Assembly (NCBI GenBank): GCA_964030785.1
Contig: OZ034968.1
Coordinates: 51,546,730-51,610,729 of the forward strand
Length of the DNA: 64,000 nt
Source: Siderastrea siderea
Lineage: Eukaryota; Cnidaria; Anthozoa; Scleractinia; Rhizangiidae
Direction of reading: 5' to 3'
In this document: in pieces, positions 53,152-63,915 of the stretch
Numbering within the stretch: position 1 is the first letter of the stretch
Layout: every line of letters starts with the position of its first letter
Made by a program: the position numbers and the translations under genes
Notes under the pieces: model-generated
Databases searched by the model: none
Seen by the model: only the letters and a program-made list of their open reading frames with translations
Told to the model about the DNA's origin: nothing

Positions 53152-54240
53152 ATGGATACAGGAGCGAATCTGACAAACGCGACGTCAAGTGTATTGACTG
53201 ATGCATCAACCCAACCGGCCAAGTTAAATCCGGGAGCAACAAACATTATTGCAGCCATGTTCGTCGCGCTTCTGATTATAGTCGCCCTTGGAGGAAATTT
53301 CATCGTCGTTGCAAGCTTCTGCACATTCCGGGACCTACGCACAAAATGCAACTTCTTCATCATTTCTCTAGCAATCAGTGATATTCTGGTGGCTTTGATT
53401 GCCATGCCTTTTTGGTTCACGATTCAATTGACAGATAATGAGTGGATCTACGACAAGAGACTAAAAACATTTTGGGACTGCATGGATATTCTGTGCGGCA
53501 CAGCATCTATAATGAATCTGACTGCCGTGAGTTTTGATCGCCAATTGGCAATTACGTCTCCGTTTTCTTATCCTAAGGTTTTGACAACTCGGCGCGCTAT
53601 TTGCATTATATGCTTCGTGTGGTGCTACGCTGCTGCCATTTCATGTTTAGTGCTTATTCACAGCCCTGAACACAAGTGGCCATATCCAAACTATCTTTGG
53701 TTCGTATCCACTGTAAGCTTCTTTCTACCTTTAGCAATCATGCTGGTTATGTACGCTCGGATCTATCTTGTGGCACGATATCAAGCTAAGCGCATCGGCA
53801 GAAACTACGCTACTGATATCAAAGCTGCCAAGACTATCGCGGTTGTGATCGGAGGATTTGTGGTGTGTTGGTTACCGTTCTTCATATATGTGTTATCATG
53901 GGCGAATCTCAATCGACATCCTCTTCCAATCACTTTCTTAAACGTGGCCAAATGGCTCGAGTATCTGAACAGTTGTCTGAACCCGGTCATTTACACATGT
54001 CTAAACCGAACTTACAGAAACGCGTTTAAAAAACTCTTCCGTCGCTGTCGGTCGAAAATTATGAGAGATAGGGACCCTTCAACAGGCTCTAGCTGGCTAA
54101 CCATGGCTGAGACCCACGGAATAACACATCGAGAAGGTTCGTCCAACGAACCCACAACTCCTAACGGTGGGGCCATCGAGGACATGAATGAAAACCTGCC
54201 CCTCAAAGACAACCAGACGGATTTTCAGTATGAGAAATAA
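53152..54240 (+). CDS. class A (rhodopsin-like) GPCR, aminergic-receptor type, paralogue 2
   Basis: Seven-transmembrane receptor of 362 aa, clearly paralogous to the one at 21469: shared blocks include FRDLRTKCNFFIISL, ILVALIAMPFW, ASIMNL, PFSY, RIGRN and YLNSCLNP. Landmarks are GN (N1.50), SDILVA (D2.50), W3.28, D3.32 in CMDILCGTASIM, FDRQ (R3.50), W4.50, P5.50, Y5.58, D6.30, CWLPFF, W7.40, Y7.43 and NPVIY. Unlike paralogue 1 it has serines at 5.43 and 5.46, so catechol-type ligands remain possible. Position 3.25 is Lys, and the short ECL2 (roughly HSPEHKWPYPNY) lacks cysteine, so the usual TM3-ECL2 disulfide is missing. The N-terminus has NLT and NAT sequons; the C-tail is Ser/Thr-rich. The ATG at 53152 has G at -3 and G at +4. 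It is the first ATG after the candidate acceptor; the longer frame begins at a non-ATG codon. Ligand and coupling are unknown. Confidence 0.95.
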   Translation: MDTGANLTNATSSVLTDASTQPAKLNPGATNIIAAMFVALLIIVALGGNFIVVASFCTFRDLRTKCNFFIISLAISDILVALIAMPFWFTIQLTDNEWIYDKRLKTFWDCMDILCGTASIMNLTAVSFDRQLAITSPFSYPKVLTTRRAICIICFVWCYAAAISCLVLIHSPEHKWPYPNYLWFVSTVSFFLPLAIMLVMYARIYLVARYQAKRIGRNYATDIKAAKTIAVVIGGFVVCWLPFFIYVLSWANLNRHPLPITFLNVAKWLEYLNSCLNPVIYTCLNRTYRNAFKKLFRRCRSKIMRDRDPSTGSSWLTMAETHGITHREGSSNEPTTPNGGAIEDMNENLPLKDNQTDFQYEK

Positions 54241-55928
54241 CAACTCGAACATGGTTCTTATTTTGGAATTTGAACGCTACTTTTTAAACAATGTGTTACA
54301 TGGTCTGGTCCTCAAACAGATTTTGCGGCTCAAGTGAGCATTATCTTTTAAATCGGTTAACAAAGATTTAAAAAACGAAAGCGAATAATACAGAACGTCT
54401 TGAAAATGCAGCATTCATTTGAAAGGATTTCAATCTGCCGTTGTTTATCATACAATAACTGTAAATAACCTTAGGGCAAAGAAATGCAAAGCAAAACAAT
54501 TTGTAGAATTTTTAAGACAAACGTTAAAATTATAAAGAAAATTTGCTATCGCCATAGTAATAATAAAGAACTACTGAAGAAAAGATACCAACTCGTTTTA
54601 GTGGTTATGTAGGGTTACCGAGGGATCAGTCAACGTTACAAGCCTTATTACAAATTAAAGATCTTATAAACTAGTCGTTTACAAATTGGCAATGACGCAC
54701 AAAGAGGAAAGTAATTACAACTTAATCTGCACACGTCTAATTTAATAGTATTACTGATTTAAAATAGAATGCTTTTAGCATTTAAACGTGCATCTACGTA
54801 AACCAGTGTCGGTAAAGGTTTGTCTAAAGAAATTCACCACCTTCTGCTAACACTGTCATCTTCCCCTGCAGCTTAAAATGACTTTCTAACAACTCATTTG
54901 TGTGTTTAGCAATCTATAAAGAAATGTTTTCATTAGTTTTGAGAAATTCACGGTATATGGTTTGAAACACAGGATCACAGTTTTCAAGAAAAAGCGTTTG
55001 GAGAAGTCAACTCAGAAATGTGAATTTCACGTTCAAACACATTGAGCAAAAATATTGACATCACTGGTTTTTCAAACTGGCATTTGCTTTCGATCGCCGT
55101 TGAATAGTTTCCAAAACTAGAGAAAGCAGATTATTCTGCCTTCAATTAGTACTCGATCATCAAACCAACATTTATTGCCAAAGCGCCTTAAATTCTTGCT
55201 TTCATAACCTCAGGTCATGCAGAACAAAGTCGCCAAACAAACAATTTTATACATTTTATCAATGATCATAAGATGGAGAGAGCAGAAACTGCAAAATGCT
55301 GTGTCAAAACTTAAACCTCATGATCACGAGCATGAATAAAACTGAATAATGCAAAACTACGAAGACATTTAGCATGGAGGTGCGGAATGTTTGCATTATG
55401 AACAAATACCAGCAGGGCTGTAGCATGAATAAATACTACCAACATAGTTGTTTATGTCAACGTTTACGTTTAAGAACACTTCAGTTTGCAACTAGAAAGA
55501 ATATTATTATTTAAAGCAAAGGAAAAGGTAACTGAAGTCTCATAAGCTGGAGTGTTGATGGCTCTCCTTCGATCCTAATCACCTGAGCTGTGCATGATCA
55601 ATATTGCAAGTCATAACAGCGCAACGGTACAAATGGCAAGTTACGCCCACTCTATAGCCTCTGGCAACTGGCGGTGTATGTCGTGCTCCGCGGTTCACAC
55701 CTCATGACAAAGACCGACCGCTAACAAGATAACATCTTTAATTGATAATAACATTGATGAGGTTCTTATGAGACACAAGGTTGAGAAAAGTGTTAATAGC
55801 TCAAGCCGCAGGCTGAGGCCAAATTATATCGACAACGCTTACCAAGCCCTTGATTATTCTGGAAACTGCAAAACCCAAGCCTAATAACTGTCTTATTTCA
55901 TGATTTTGACACGAAAATATAGCAATTA
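54241..55928. other. 3' flank of GPCR 2 and spacer
   Basis: Probable 3' UTR followed by AT-rich spacer. No gene recognised. It includes the candidate poly-A signal at 54562-54567. Confidence 0.5.
54562..54567 (+). terminator. candidate poly-A signal (AATAAA) of GPCR 2
   Basis: The first canonical AATAAA downstream of the stop codon, about 320 bp away. Such hexamers are common by chance in AT-rich DNA. Confidence 0.35.
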
Positions 55929-56104
55929 CAGTGGAACCTCGATTTAACAAACCTCTATGTAACGAAGTCCTCGGTATAACGAACGACATTTTTCAGCCCA
56001 CTAATAGTGTAATGTATGGAAAAGAAACTCGATATAACGAACCCTCGATATAACGAACCAATTTGCCCAGTCCCTTGGCACTTTGTTAAATCGAGGTTCC
56101 ACTG
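55929..56104. mobile_element. pogo/Tigger-like MITE (Tc1/mariner superfamily)
   Basis: A 176-bp element with perfect 23-bp inverted ends beginning CAGTGGAACCTCGATTTAAC, flanked on both sides by TA (55927-55928 and 56105-56106). TA target duplication and CAGTGGAACCTCG-type ends are characteristic of pogo/Tigger elements. Internal copies of the TCGATATAACGAAC motif repeat the terminal text. There is no transposase, so it is non-autonomous. Just to the right (about 56148-56215) a more diverged stretch with GGAACTCCGTTAACACGA may be part of a second related copy. Confidence 0.88.
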
Positions 56105-56313
56105 TAATGACTAAAATGCATTCAGTTCTGACAGTTTAGTTTCACTGTACAGAGGAACTCCGTTAACACGACAACGGACGAGCCTTAAAAATTTGGTCGC
56201 GTTTACGTGGAAGGGCCAAAATATGGTAGCTTATAAAAAGGAAGGCGACGTAAAAAGAAAAACCGACATAGGAAGGAGTCGGCAAGTGATGGAGCTTGTT
56301 GTACTATCGACAA

Positions 56314-56346
56314 AGGAGGGGGAGGGGGAGGGGGAGGGGGAGGCGG
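56314..56346. repeat. (GAGGGG)n minisatellite
   Basis: About five GAGGGG units in a row; a G-rich purine tract that could adopt G-quadruplex structure. Confidence 0.85.
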
Positions 56347-56637
56347 AGCCAAGCAAGAAAGCTTTGTTGACTGATTTGAAGGCTTGTGTAAGCCATACAG
56401 ATGAGAAGTTCAACTAGCGGAAGGGAGATTTTAAGAAGAGGATTTGATTAGTGGCTGTTTGAACACAACAGAATTAATCTGAGAGGAGTCGTGTTTTGAA
56501 TCAATATGTTCATTCGACATGAAATCCTACTCATTAGTTACACATTCTTCGTTTTTTTACACAAATGGGTTAAAGGTTCAGAAAATAACTCTTTTCTTCT
56601 CCGCTGCTTTACGGCGTAGTTTGGCATGGAAAGAATA

Positions 56638-56643
56638 TTTAAT
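56638..56643 (-). terminator. candidate poly-A signal (ATTAAA) of NUP107
   Basis: On the minus strand ATTAAA lies about 64 nt past the stop codon of NUP107. It is a common variant signal, but chance occurrence is possible. Confidence 0.35.
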
Positions 56644-56706
56644 TCCCTGTTCAGTTCAAATGGTTAACGGTGACAAAGTTACCGCAGAGTGTGTGTAGAG
56701 TCCACC

Positions 56707-59700
56707 TCACTTGTGTGTCATGTCGTACCCAAGTGGATCCAGATTACTTCCCAGTAATGCAAGCGAGGTGTCCCTGAATAGCGACAGCAGCTTCTGTAAC
56801 TCGTCCTTTCTGAACACCTGTAAGATGATACAATTATATATGACATGGATGCATAGATAAGCAATCCATTCAACGGTAAAATCGTAGCTGCACAAGAGAC
56901 AAAGTTAATTGTACGCTAGTGCAAAGATGAGGTTCACATATTAACACAAAAGGCTTCTGTCATTAGTTTTGTCCAACAGCGACTTTGCTTTTTATCTTAG
57001 TTTCGCCTTATTTGGCTTCAGGAAACCTGGCTTTGGCTGCTTTTCACATCAGGAAAAACAACATAAAACGTGCTCATATTCTGTCGGCAAAAAGTTGTGT
57101 TTTGCAAGTCGTTTAAAGCCGAACCATCCACCTCCTTGTATGGCTTGTTATCACATGTTAAAAGCAAGTGTAATCTTACCTCATACAGCTGGTGTTGTTC
57201 AGAGGTGATAACATCAGCGAGCTGTAAACACTGCAATATAATCACACAAGCAGGTCAAAACAAACAAACAAAAGTCAAGATACACAACTACAAACTCCGT
57301 TTCGGAAATGTTGTCCACCTCATGTACCTTGCACATGTAACACACCATCAATGTACCCAGCCTAGACGACTCCTGTGTGTCAGGAACAGAAAAAGGAGAA
57401 GGCGGGATACCAATCAGGGACGTGATCGAGGACAGAGGAGGATAGCACTCCCTTGTTTCCTCGCCATTTCTAACAATGACTGTGTCACTCACCTGTTTGT
57501 ACTGTTCCGTGGAATGCAACACGTTATGAAGCAGAAAACAAATGAGCGGAAGACAAAGCTGTCTTAACAGCACAAGCTGTTGACAACGGCTTGAGTTTGC
57601 TTCTTCTTCCTCCTGCAAACAAACACGTTACCTTAGCTCAACATCATACATTCTAAACCCTGTCTTAGAACAGCACCGTGCAGTTCTCTTAAACTGATTC
57701 TCATGATCTGCTGTTTCAATGAGCGGTCGAAACATTACAGGAAGTTAGGTTTGAAATCAATATACCCGCACCATGTTTTTTTTTTCTTTTTTTCTTTTTT
57801 TTTCCATTAAAACATTAACCCTTCCGCTCGCTGGCACTATACATTCTCCATGTGGCCGAATTTCCTGAAATCCTGAAGGAACGCAAATACACAGGATAAA
57901 ATGTTAATGATCTTTCTTTACTTTAAACGCTGTCAAAAAGACATACCGGCCTTTGGTCCACCATCCAGCCTCCGTCAGGGAACAGAAGAACGTTATAAAT
58001 CTTCTCAACTGTGGCCTGAAACGCAAATAAAACTGATTTAAATTAAATACAACAAAAGGAGCAGTAAGTTAAAAATTGGAACTTATGTACCTTGGTATGG
58101 ATATCCAGTGAGTTCTTCCATCTTCCAAATTCCACCTGTTGGGTGTGACGATTAGCAATGAAAACCATTAAAAATTCGAATGAACCAACAAACGCCGGAA
58201 ACCAAACTAATGTACGACGGGAAATGGGAGCCTGCACTAGCCTGCACCATAATGAATTATAGTACAACGCTAAATTTTGGCGTGCTCCCATTTGTCAAAA
58301 TCGATCACGTGCCGCGATAGTGTCTCTCCTCAGCGGGCGCCAATCAGCGCATAGTGCCCGTTTTTGGCAATTTTCGCTCAAAATTTAGCGTTGTACAATA
58401 AAAACAGGAGTCCTTCTGTCTCAGGCCCTACAACTGTATGTGTGATAATAGGTTCCCTCGGAAATTTGATGTTCAAACTTCATCTAAGCCCTGGAATTAC
58501 GTTCTCGGGCTACTATTTGTTGTGAACACCAAATTTCCTCGGGCAACCTATCACACGATAGTGCTCTTCCACAATCTGAAAAAATAAGCCACCGGGGGAC
58601 CATTGCTCTAACTTCTCCGCAATTCAAATAACAACAGTAGGCTGATTCTCAGACGGTCCGACATGGCTCCTGTCTGATACCTTGTTTTAGATCTTGTTCC
58701 TCACGTCATCAGCAGCCAATTTACAACAGCCAATAATGGCGCTCTGACTGCCTAAAAATCAGGCTACAACAACATCAAATAGTCTATTTTCAAATAAGCT
58801 ATTACCAGGTCAATGATAAATGATGTCGCACAAGAAAGCAGAGTGAACATGGCTTGATTTTTTCCCTAGAAAATTAGCTTTTGCAGTGCTTCTGCGCCGG
58901 ATTCACAGTGATTCCAACTTTTCAGATCGATACAGGGTATATTCTGAGAGAGACACGACTGGCCTGACACGCACAGTAAGGTCTTACCTCGTACTGCTTG
59001 AGCCGCTGTTCAAACGCCACCTTCTCCGTGAAATTAGCGTGCGCTTCGTGACGTGGTTTTAACTACAATACAAGAGCATTAACAATTACAACATCGGTTG
59101 AACACAGGCGATAAGTTACAAGTATACTGAGTGAACTAACGATTACAGTGTTTGTTCTACTTACTGGCACACTGTGATGAAAATGTTGAAACCAGTCACT
59201 GAATACATCCAGCGCCTCCTGCAGGTCAATAATTGGTCGAGAATTAAAAATTACCATAAGCCTACACAAAACGTTTTAGCGGGTTTTACTTGAAATCTTT
59301 GCGCAGCACCAAGCCACTATGGTAGACAAAAACAGTGGGAAAAAACGGTACCCCTAGACGTACTTGTGTCGCCTGACCTTCACAATATAATGGAGAACGA
59401 AAGTAACAGGCCAAAGAAGCCGGTCCAAGGTAAAGAAGAGGAACGTCCGAACTACAAATCAAGCGGCCTAATCACGGTCACGTCTCACCGAATAACAAAT
59501 GGTTCCTCAATTACCACAGTTCTCATCACTATACCCCTGTTATGGTGCTCTTTTGTTACAAACATCGAGACATGTTACTTAAACGCCGATAAAAAACAGT
59601 AGCTTTTTCCCTTGCCAGTTGTAAGTGAGAAAACAGACTGGTTTTGCAAAGGGATTCATGAACTACCAGCTTCTCTCCTCTGATGATGTTCATTTGCTTA

Positions 59701-62259
59701 CCAAGTAAGCTTTGATGCACAGGTATTCTCTTATAGCATTGTCATCCCCAGCGGGTAGCGCACTGGATCCACCCTGAAATAAGCACAGAAATAAACATAA
59801 CTGAGTGACGTAAAACCCAACCCTCCACGTCCCACAACAGGTTGCAAACAAGCAGAGTAGCGGCCAGTGCCGACATTTTAACATAACAGGATTGACTTTT
59901 CAACGTCCTCTAAGTTTATCAAAGTTAAGTCGACCGACGACGAACAAAACACAACAAAATAAACATAACATCAACAACGTCATAAATGTTACAAAACATT
60001 GCGTAGTGAGTCTCATGGTCGTTAACACATTTCACCGATATTGCCCATGGGAGAGCGTCCATTTGAACAACGTTTTTAAGGCTTCTCACCGCATATAAGT
60101 CAGACAAAGTAAACTAATATTTGAGCTCAAGTAGGCTAAGGCTCCAATTTCCTGCAATTTTCCTGCAAACGAGACAACTGTGTACTCTGAATAACCCGCG
60201 CTACTCACCCTCAGTTGCCATTCTTTATGAATCACGTGAACGGAGTCTACTGGAATCTTCTGGAAAACTTCGCGGGCTGCAGCGTGTTTTCTTGTGGCTG
60301 TCCAGATAAATGATAACACCAACAACAATTAAAGGCAATAAATGGAAAGTCTTGATGGCGATGAACTGCATTAATGCAAAGTCAGATAGAGGTTACTAGA
60401 GTGCAAGTCTTACCACATGGCTGTAACAGATTTAATGGTTTAATTAAGGCTAAGTGAGAATGTTTCTTGTCTGTGTTGATTCTCATAGTAAAACGCTGTC
60501 AGTTTCCGCCGTGAGTAATCATTTTTTCATGTAGAACGAGTGAGTTTCAGTTACGCTAGCCATTTTTTGGCAGTCTTCCATCTGGCAACAAAGGCCTGAT
60601 TTCCAGGGAATAAGACAACGAGATGGGAGAATTTTGGTATTGATAAACTCACCGATAAAGCAGCGCATGATAGCATTGCTCTGCTTCAAAGCTTCACTTC
60701 GCTGAGAAGGATCAAACATCAGCCACTCAATAGCTTCAATCTTTTTACGGTCCTCCTACGGAAATCAAACGAACAACTGTCAGCAAGCAAGCCAGGGATA
60801 CTAGATTAGCAACCAAGTACCTAGGGACGTGTCCGATGTAAGCATTTAAAATATATCATCTCTTATTAAACTAACTTTGCTAACAGGTAGTTCCCAGCCT
60901 TTCAAGCCGATGCCTCGGACGGAAATTCCAAATCCAATGAATGCGTTGTGCTACCCGTCCAAACTCAGTCGCTGTTATATTATTCTCTTCATGTTTATCA
61001 TCAGCCAAAGTAGCCCGTGGAATTTAGATTTCGCTACTGCTGTTTTACAACTGTCTAGTTAATGAAAAAGACTTGTTCTGTCGATAGAAAGTGCCTATCT
61101 TTTTCTCTCCGCTTTAGTTTACCAGCGCGATGCAAGTTTATAGTACGGATTTTCAAGATAAATTTCCTGGGATTTTGATCTCCCGGCAGAACCTGAGAAT
61201 CGATTTCCACGTTTTTTTCGAAAACAAAGCGCTTCTGGGGAAAGCGAACCACATCAGGTTTCTAGCTTTACCAATACCTAATTATATGCAAAATACGAAA
61301 GAAATCTATTTTTCAACTACTGCAGCGAAATTGAGATTTTGCTTGATTTTTCCTGGAAGTCGCTCTTAACATGGAACGATTGTTTAACCAATACTACAAA
61401 AGGTACTCGAGACGAAAATTTTCTTTTTTTTTCTGCTTGAAAGACAAATTGTAGCTATAGGCACGGGAAGGGAATTTAAAATGTGGTCTCAATTCTTTTT
61501 CACAGACAGCATTTTCACCGACGATGGCTAGATTATCGGCGAGAAGAGTGCATAATTATTACGGGGATAAAACAAATCTACAAAAGAATGCATCACAAAA
61601 AAAGTATATGTCGCTGGTGGAACAGAAACGTCTCACAAAAGTGAATATTTAAGAGACAAATCTCTTTGTTTTATAGCCGTGACCGTGCCACCGAGGTAGA
61701 GATTATATGGATTTTGGTCTTCGAGACCAATTAAATGTCCGTAATAACCAGGGTGTTGGAATGGAATTGTTTGACTGAATACTTTTAAGAAATCCTCTTT
61801 CATATTGTCTCCATATAGCTTCAGCCATTCATTTGGCGAGTGTTACATGATCTTAGCCTGTTAATTTATTCACCAAGACACTCCTACAGACGTCTAACTA
61901 CAAATCATGAAACATTCCCATCCCCGCCGGTTAGTTCACGTGGAAGACCCTGACTTACGTTTGAAGTAGCAGCTTCCAGAGCGGGCGATATGTCTCTATC
62001 AATCTTAAAATCCTCCTAAAAGAACGAGAACCAATAAACATACTTAGCTAAATATCTTTAATAGCCTGGGCTAACTTCACGGTGTAATATTCAGAATTAA
62101 ACGTTTCTGTACTTGTATCGCATTGTTTGTCAGGGAGTAGTGCAGAATCGTCATGAAAATGAAGCTACAAGAGTACTCAGTGCTGATCCTGAAGTAACTG
62201 ACTTACCTTTCCTCTGATATTCTCCACAACAGTCTTGGTTATCAGCGGAACGTCCAGAC
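56707..62259 (-). CDS. nucleoporin Nup107, C-terminal third (12 exons, 5' part beyond window)
   Basis: Structural subunit of the Y (Nup107-160) complex, the scaffold of the nuclear pore; the C-terminal helical region recovered here is the part known to bind Nup133. Exons from 5' to 3' on the minus strand: 62207-62259, 61959-62015, 60653-60755, 60209-60297, 59702-59773, 59165-59218, 58988-59062, 58091-58135, 57947-58015, 57493-57612, 57180-57230, 56707-56817. All introns are GT-AG and the frame stays open throughout, giving about 299 residues ending in TGA. Blocks that I recognise from vertebrate Nup107: [101 protein letters not shown] and the terminal LDPLGYDM. The first exon seen begins with the last two bases of a split codon, so more coding exons lie past 64000 (vertebrate proteins have about 925 aa). 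The 58136-58987 intron carries two MITEs; the shortest intron is 75 bp. Confidence 0.95.
58261..58397. mobile_element. ~135-bp MITE in a NUP107 intron
   Basis: GTACAACGCTAAATTTTG (58262-58279) is the exact reverse complement of 58379-58396. A GC-richer core (GGGCGCCAATCAGCGC) sits between. No coding capacity. It lies between the exons ending at 58135 and starting at 58988. Confidence 0.78.
58438..58560. mobile_element. ~120-bp foldback element in the same NUP107 intron
   Basis: The left arm 58439-58477 (GTGTGATAATAGGTTCCCTC then GGAAATTTGATGTTCA) and right arm 58521-58560 are imperfect reverse complements over about 35 bp. It lies 40 bp from the preceding MITE and belongs to a different family. 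Confidence 0.72.
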
Positions 62260-62383
62260 CTACAGAATTCCGGATTTCAGTTTACTTGGGTAAGCAACAA
62301 TGGTATGGAGTTCTTCAATCATTTCCGATTTTTTTCGCTCAAACGGACACCTTTATAAGGGCTGACTGTGACTGCTAAAGTTT

Positions 62384-62384
<1 letters not shown>
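62260..62384. other. NUP107 intron, proximal part
   Basis: Acceptor region of the intron before the exon at 62207-62259, with no further exon seen. The rest of the intron towards 64000 is made of repeats. Confidence 0.55.

Positions 62385-62459
<75 letters not shown>
62385..62459. repeat. (ATA)n microsatellite at a SINE 3' end
   Basis: About 25 ATA units directly abut the minus-strand SINE's ACATGTA end. It is probably the grown tail of that SINE. Confidence 0.9.
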
Positions 62460-62460
<1 letters not shown>

Positions 62461-62662
62461 ATGTAAAGAAGATCCTCGCAGTTATTAACGCAACTTATGA
62501 AGTTGCGAAAAGAAAGCCTGAAAAAATCAGGCTTGCCGGGATTCGAACCCTGACCTCTGCGATACCGGTGCAGCGCTCTAACTAATTGAGCTAACAAGCC
62601 AACTGGGAGCTGGTCATTAAATTGGTTCGTAATATACCCGGGAAGGATGAAGATGAAATTAT
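62456..62662 (-). mobile_element. tRNA-derived SINE, minus-strand copy
   Basis: On the minus strand: a leader (TTTCATCTTCATCCTTCCCG, then GGTATATTACGAACC), then a tRNA-like head at about 62528-62600 with GGCTTGTTAGCTCAATTAGT as A-box region and GGTTCGAATCC as a perfect B box. It continues with TTTTTTCAGGC and the AAGTTGCGTTAATAACTGCG body. The cloverleaf registers of the acceptor and T arms conflict by one base and anticodon-stem pairing is imperfect. I therefore call a SINE rather than a working tRNA gene, although a tRNA scanner may report it. Confidence 0.8.
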
Positions 62663-62665
62663 TTT

Positions 62666-62790
62666 CCTGATTTTTTCAGGCTTTCTTTTCGCAACTGCAT
62701 AAGTTGCGTTAATAACTGCGAGGATCTTCTTTACATGTATTTCTTCATTCCGCAGTTCAAATATATGAATTTCATATATTAATAATTTCA
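62666..62790 (+). mobile_element. tRNA-derived SINE body, head missing
   Basis: This segment repeats, 247 bp earlier and nearly perfectly, the body of the copy that follows (62913-63037), including the AAATATATGAATTTCATATA palindrome. The tRNA-like head is absent. It starts abruptly at CCTGATTTTTTCAGGC beside the minus-strand copy, so it records a tandem duplication or rearrangement. Confidence 0.75.
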
Positions 62791-63037
62791 TCTTCATCCT
62801 TCCCGGGTATATTACGAACCAATTTAATGACCAGCTCCCAGTTGGCTTGTTAGCTCAATTAGTTAGAGCGCTGCACCGGTATCGCAGAGGTCAGGGTTCG
62901 AATCCCGGCAAGCCTGATTTTTTCAGGCTTTCTTTTCGCAACTGCATAAGTTGCGTTAATAACTGCGAGGATCTTCTTTACATGTATTTCTTCATTCCGC
63001 AGTTCAAATATATGAATTTCATATATTAATAATTTCA
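62791..63037 (+). mobile_element. tRNA-derived SINE, full plus-strand copy
   Basis: Leader, tRNA-like head (62843-62914; A box TTAGCTCAATTAGTTAGAGC, B box GGTTCGAATCC) and body ending in the TATATTAATAATTTCA phrase. Apart from one mismatch in about 200 bp it is the exact inverted copy of 62456-62662, so the duplication is recent. Confidence 0.82.
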
Positions 63038-63915
63038 ATAATAATAATGTTTAATACTTCTATAGCGCTTTTTACATTTACATATGATCAAAAGCGCTTT
63101 ACAAACTTCAAAAACCCTCTCTAATAATAAATTACATGATTTAAACAAATTGTCTAAAAACTAAATGACTAACTAAACTATTTACATTATATTGCATAGG
63201 ACAGTTAAAGAAAATTGGAATAAGCAATTCTGAATAAATGCGTTTTTAGCATGGTCTTGAAAGTAATTATATTAGTCTGGTCTCTTATCCCTTTTGGCAG
63301 TGCATTCCAGGTTTTGGGGGCAGATGCCCTGAACGATCTATCACCTAATGTGACTTTGTACCGACAAGTCGGATCATCAAGGATCAGTCCATTGGACGCT
63401 GACCGTAGAGAAAATCTATTGTTTCCCTTGATAGATAGTAGGTTACTTAAATACTGCGGTGTTTTAAAATGAATTGCCTTGAAAGTTAACAACCCTATTT
63501 TATGCTGAATCCTATATTTAACTGGGAGCCAATGCAGCTTGAACAAAACCGGCGATATGTGATCGAATTTAGGCGTGAGAGTAATTAAGCGCGTTGCAGT
63601 ATTCTGGAGACGTTGTACCTTGGACAGATGTACAGCAGGCACACTATACAGTAAACCGTTACAGTAGTCAATTCGTGCCATAATTACTGCTTGCACAAGA
63701 AGCTTAGCGCTATCCTGCGTAAGGTACTTGCGAATTTGTCTGATATTGTGCAGATGGTAGTATACAGACTGGCAGATCTTGTTGATATGAGTTGACATAC
63801 TTAAGTTACGGTCAAACCAGGCTCCTAAATTACGTACAGCGGCAGTCTCCACTGATAAATCTACATGAACGACTTTGTTGCAAGTAACACGCTTACAACA
63901 CGAGTTATGTGCCAT
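63038..63915 (-). pseudogene. non-LTR retrotransposon (CR1/L2-like), 3' fragment with RT C-terminus
   Basis: The minus-strand ORF from 63915 to 63205 (236 codons) is the C-terminal region of a LINE reverse transcriptase. Family landmarks in order are NLGAWFDRNLSMSTHINKIC, then ARIDYCNGLLY, KVQRLQNTATRLI, LHWLPVKYRI, LGDRSFRASAPKTWNALP and KTHLFRIAY. An in-frame TAA sits directly before the first ATG and the fingers, palm and endonuclease are missing, so the copy is 5'-truncated. Downstream is a 3' UTR with facing AGCGCTTTT and AAAAGCGCT motifs and a short (ATT)n tail at about 63037-63050, abutting the SINE. It lies in the presumed NUP107 intron in the same orientation as that gene. Confidence 0.88.

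Larger units (their letters stand above)
56105..56706. other. spacer between MITE and NUP107 3' end
   Basis: It holds the GA-rich microsatellite at 56314-56346 and, near 56148, text resembling a further decayed pogo-type terminus. An ORF at 56193-56417 runs through the microsatellite and is not thought to be real. Confidence 0.5.

Noticed and set aside
57070..57567. 165-codon plus-strand ORF over the NUP107 3' region
   Set aside because: It lies antisense to three confirmed NUP107 exons and their introns; shadow ORF.
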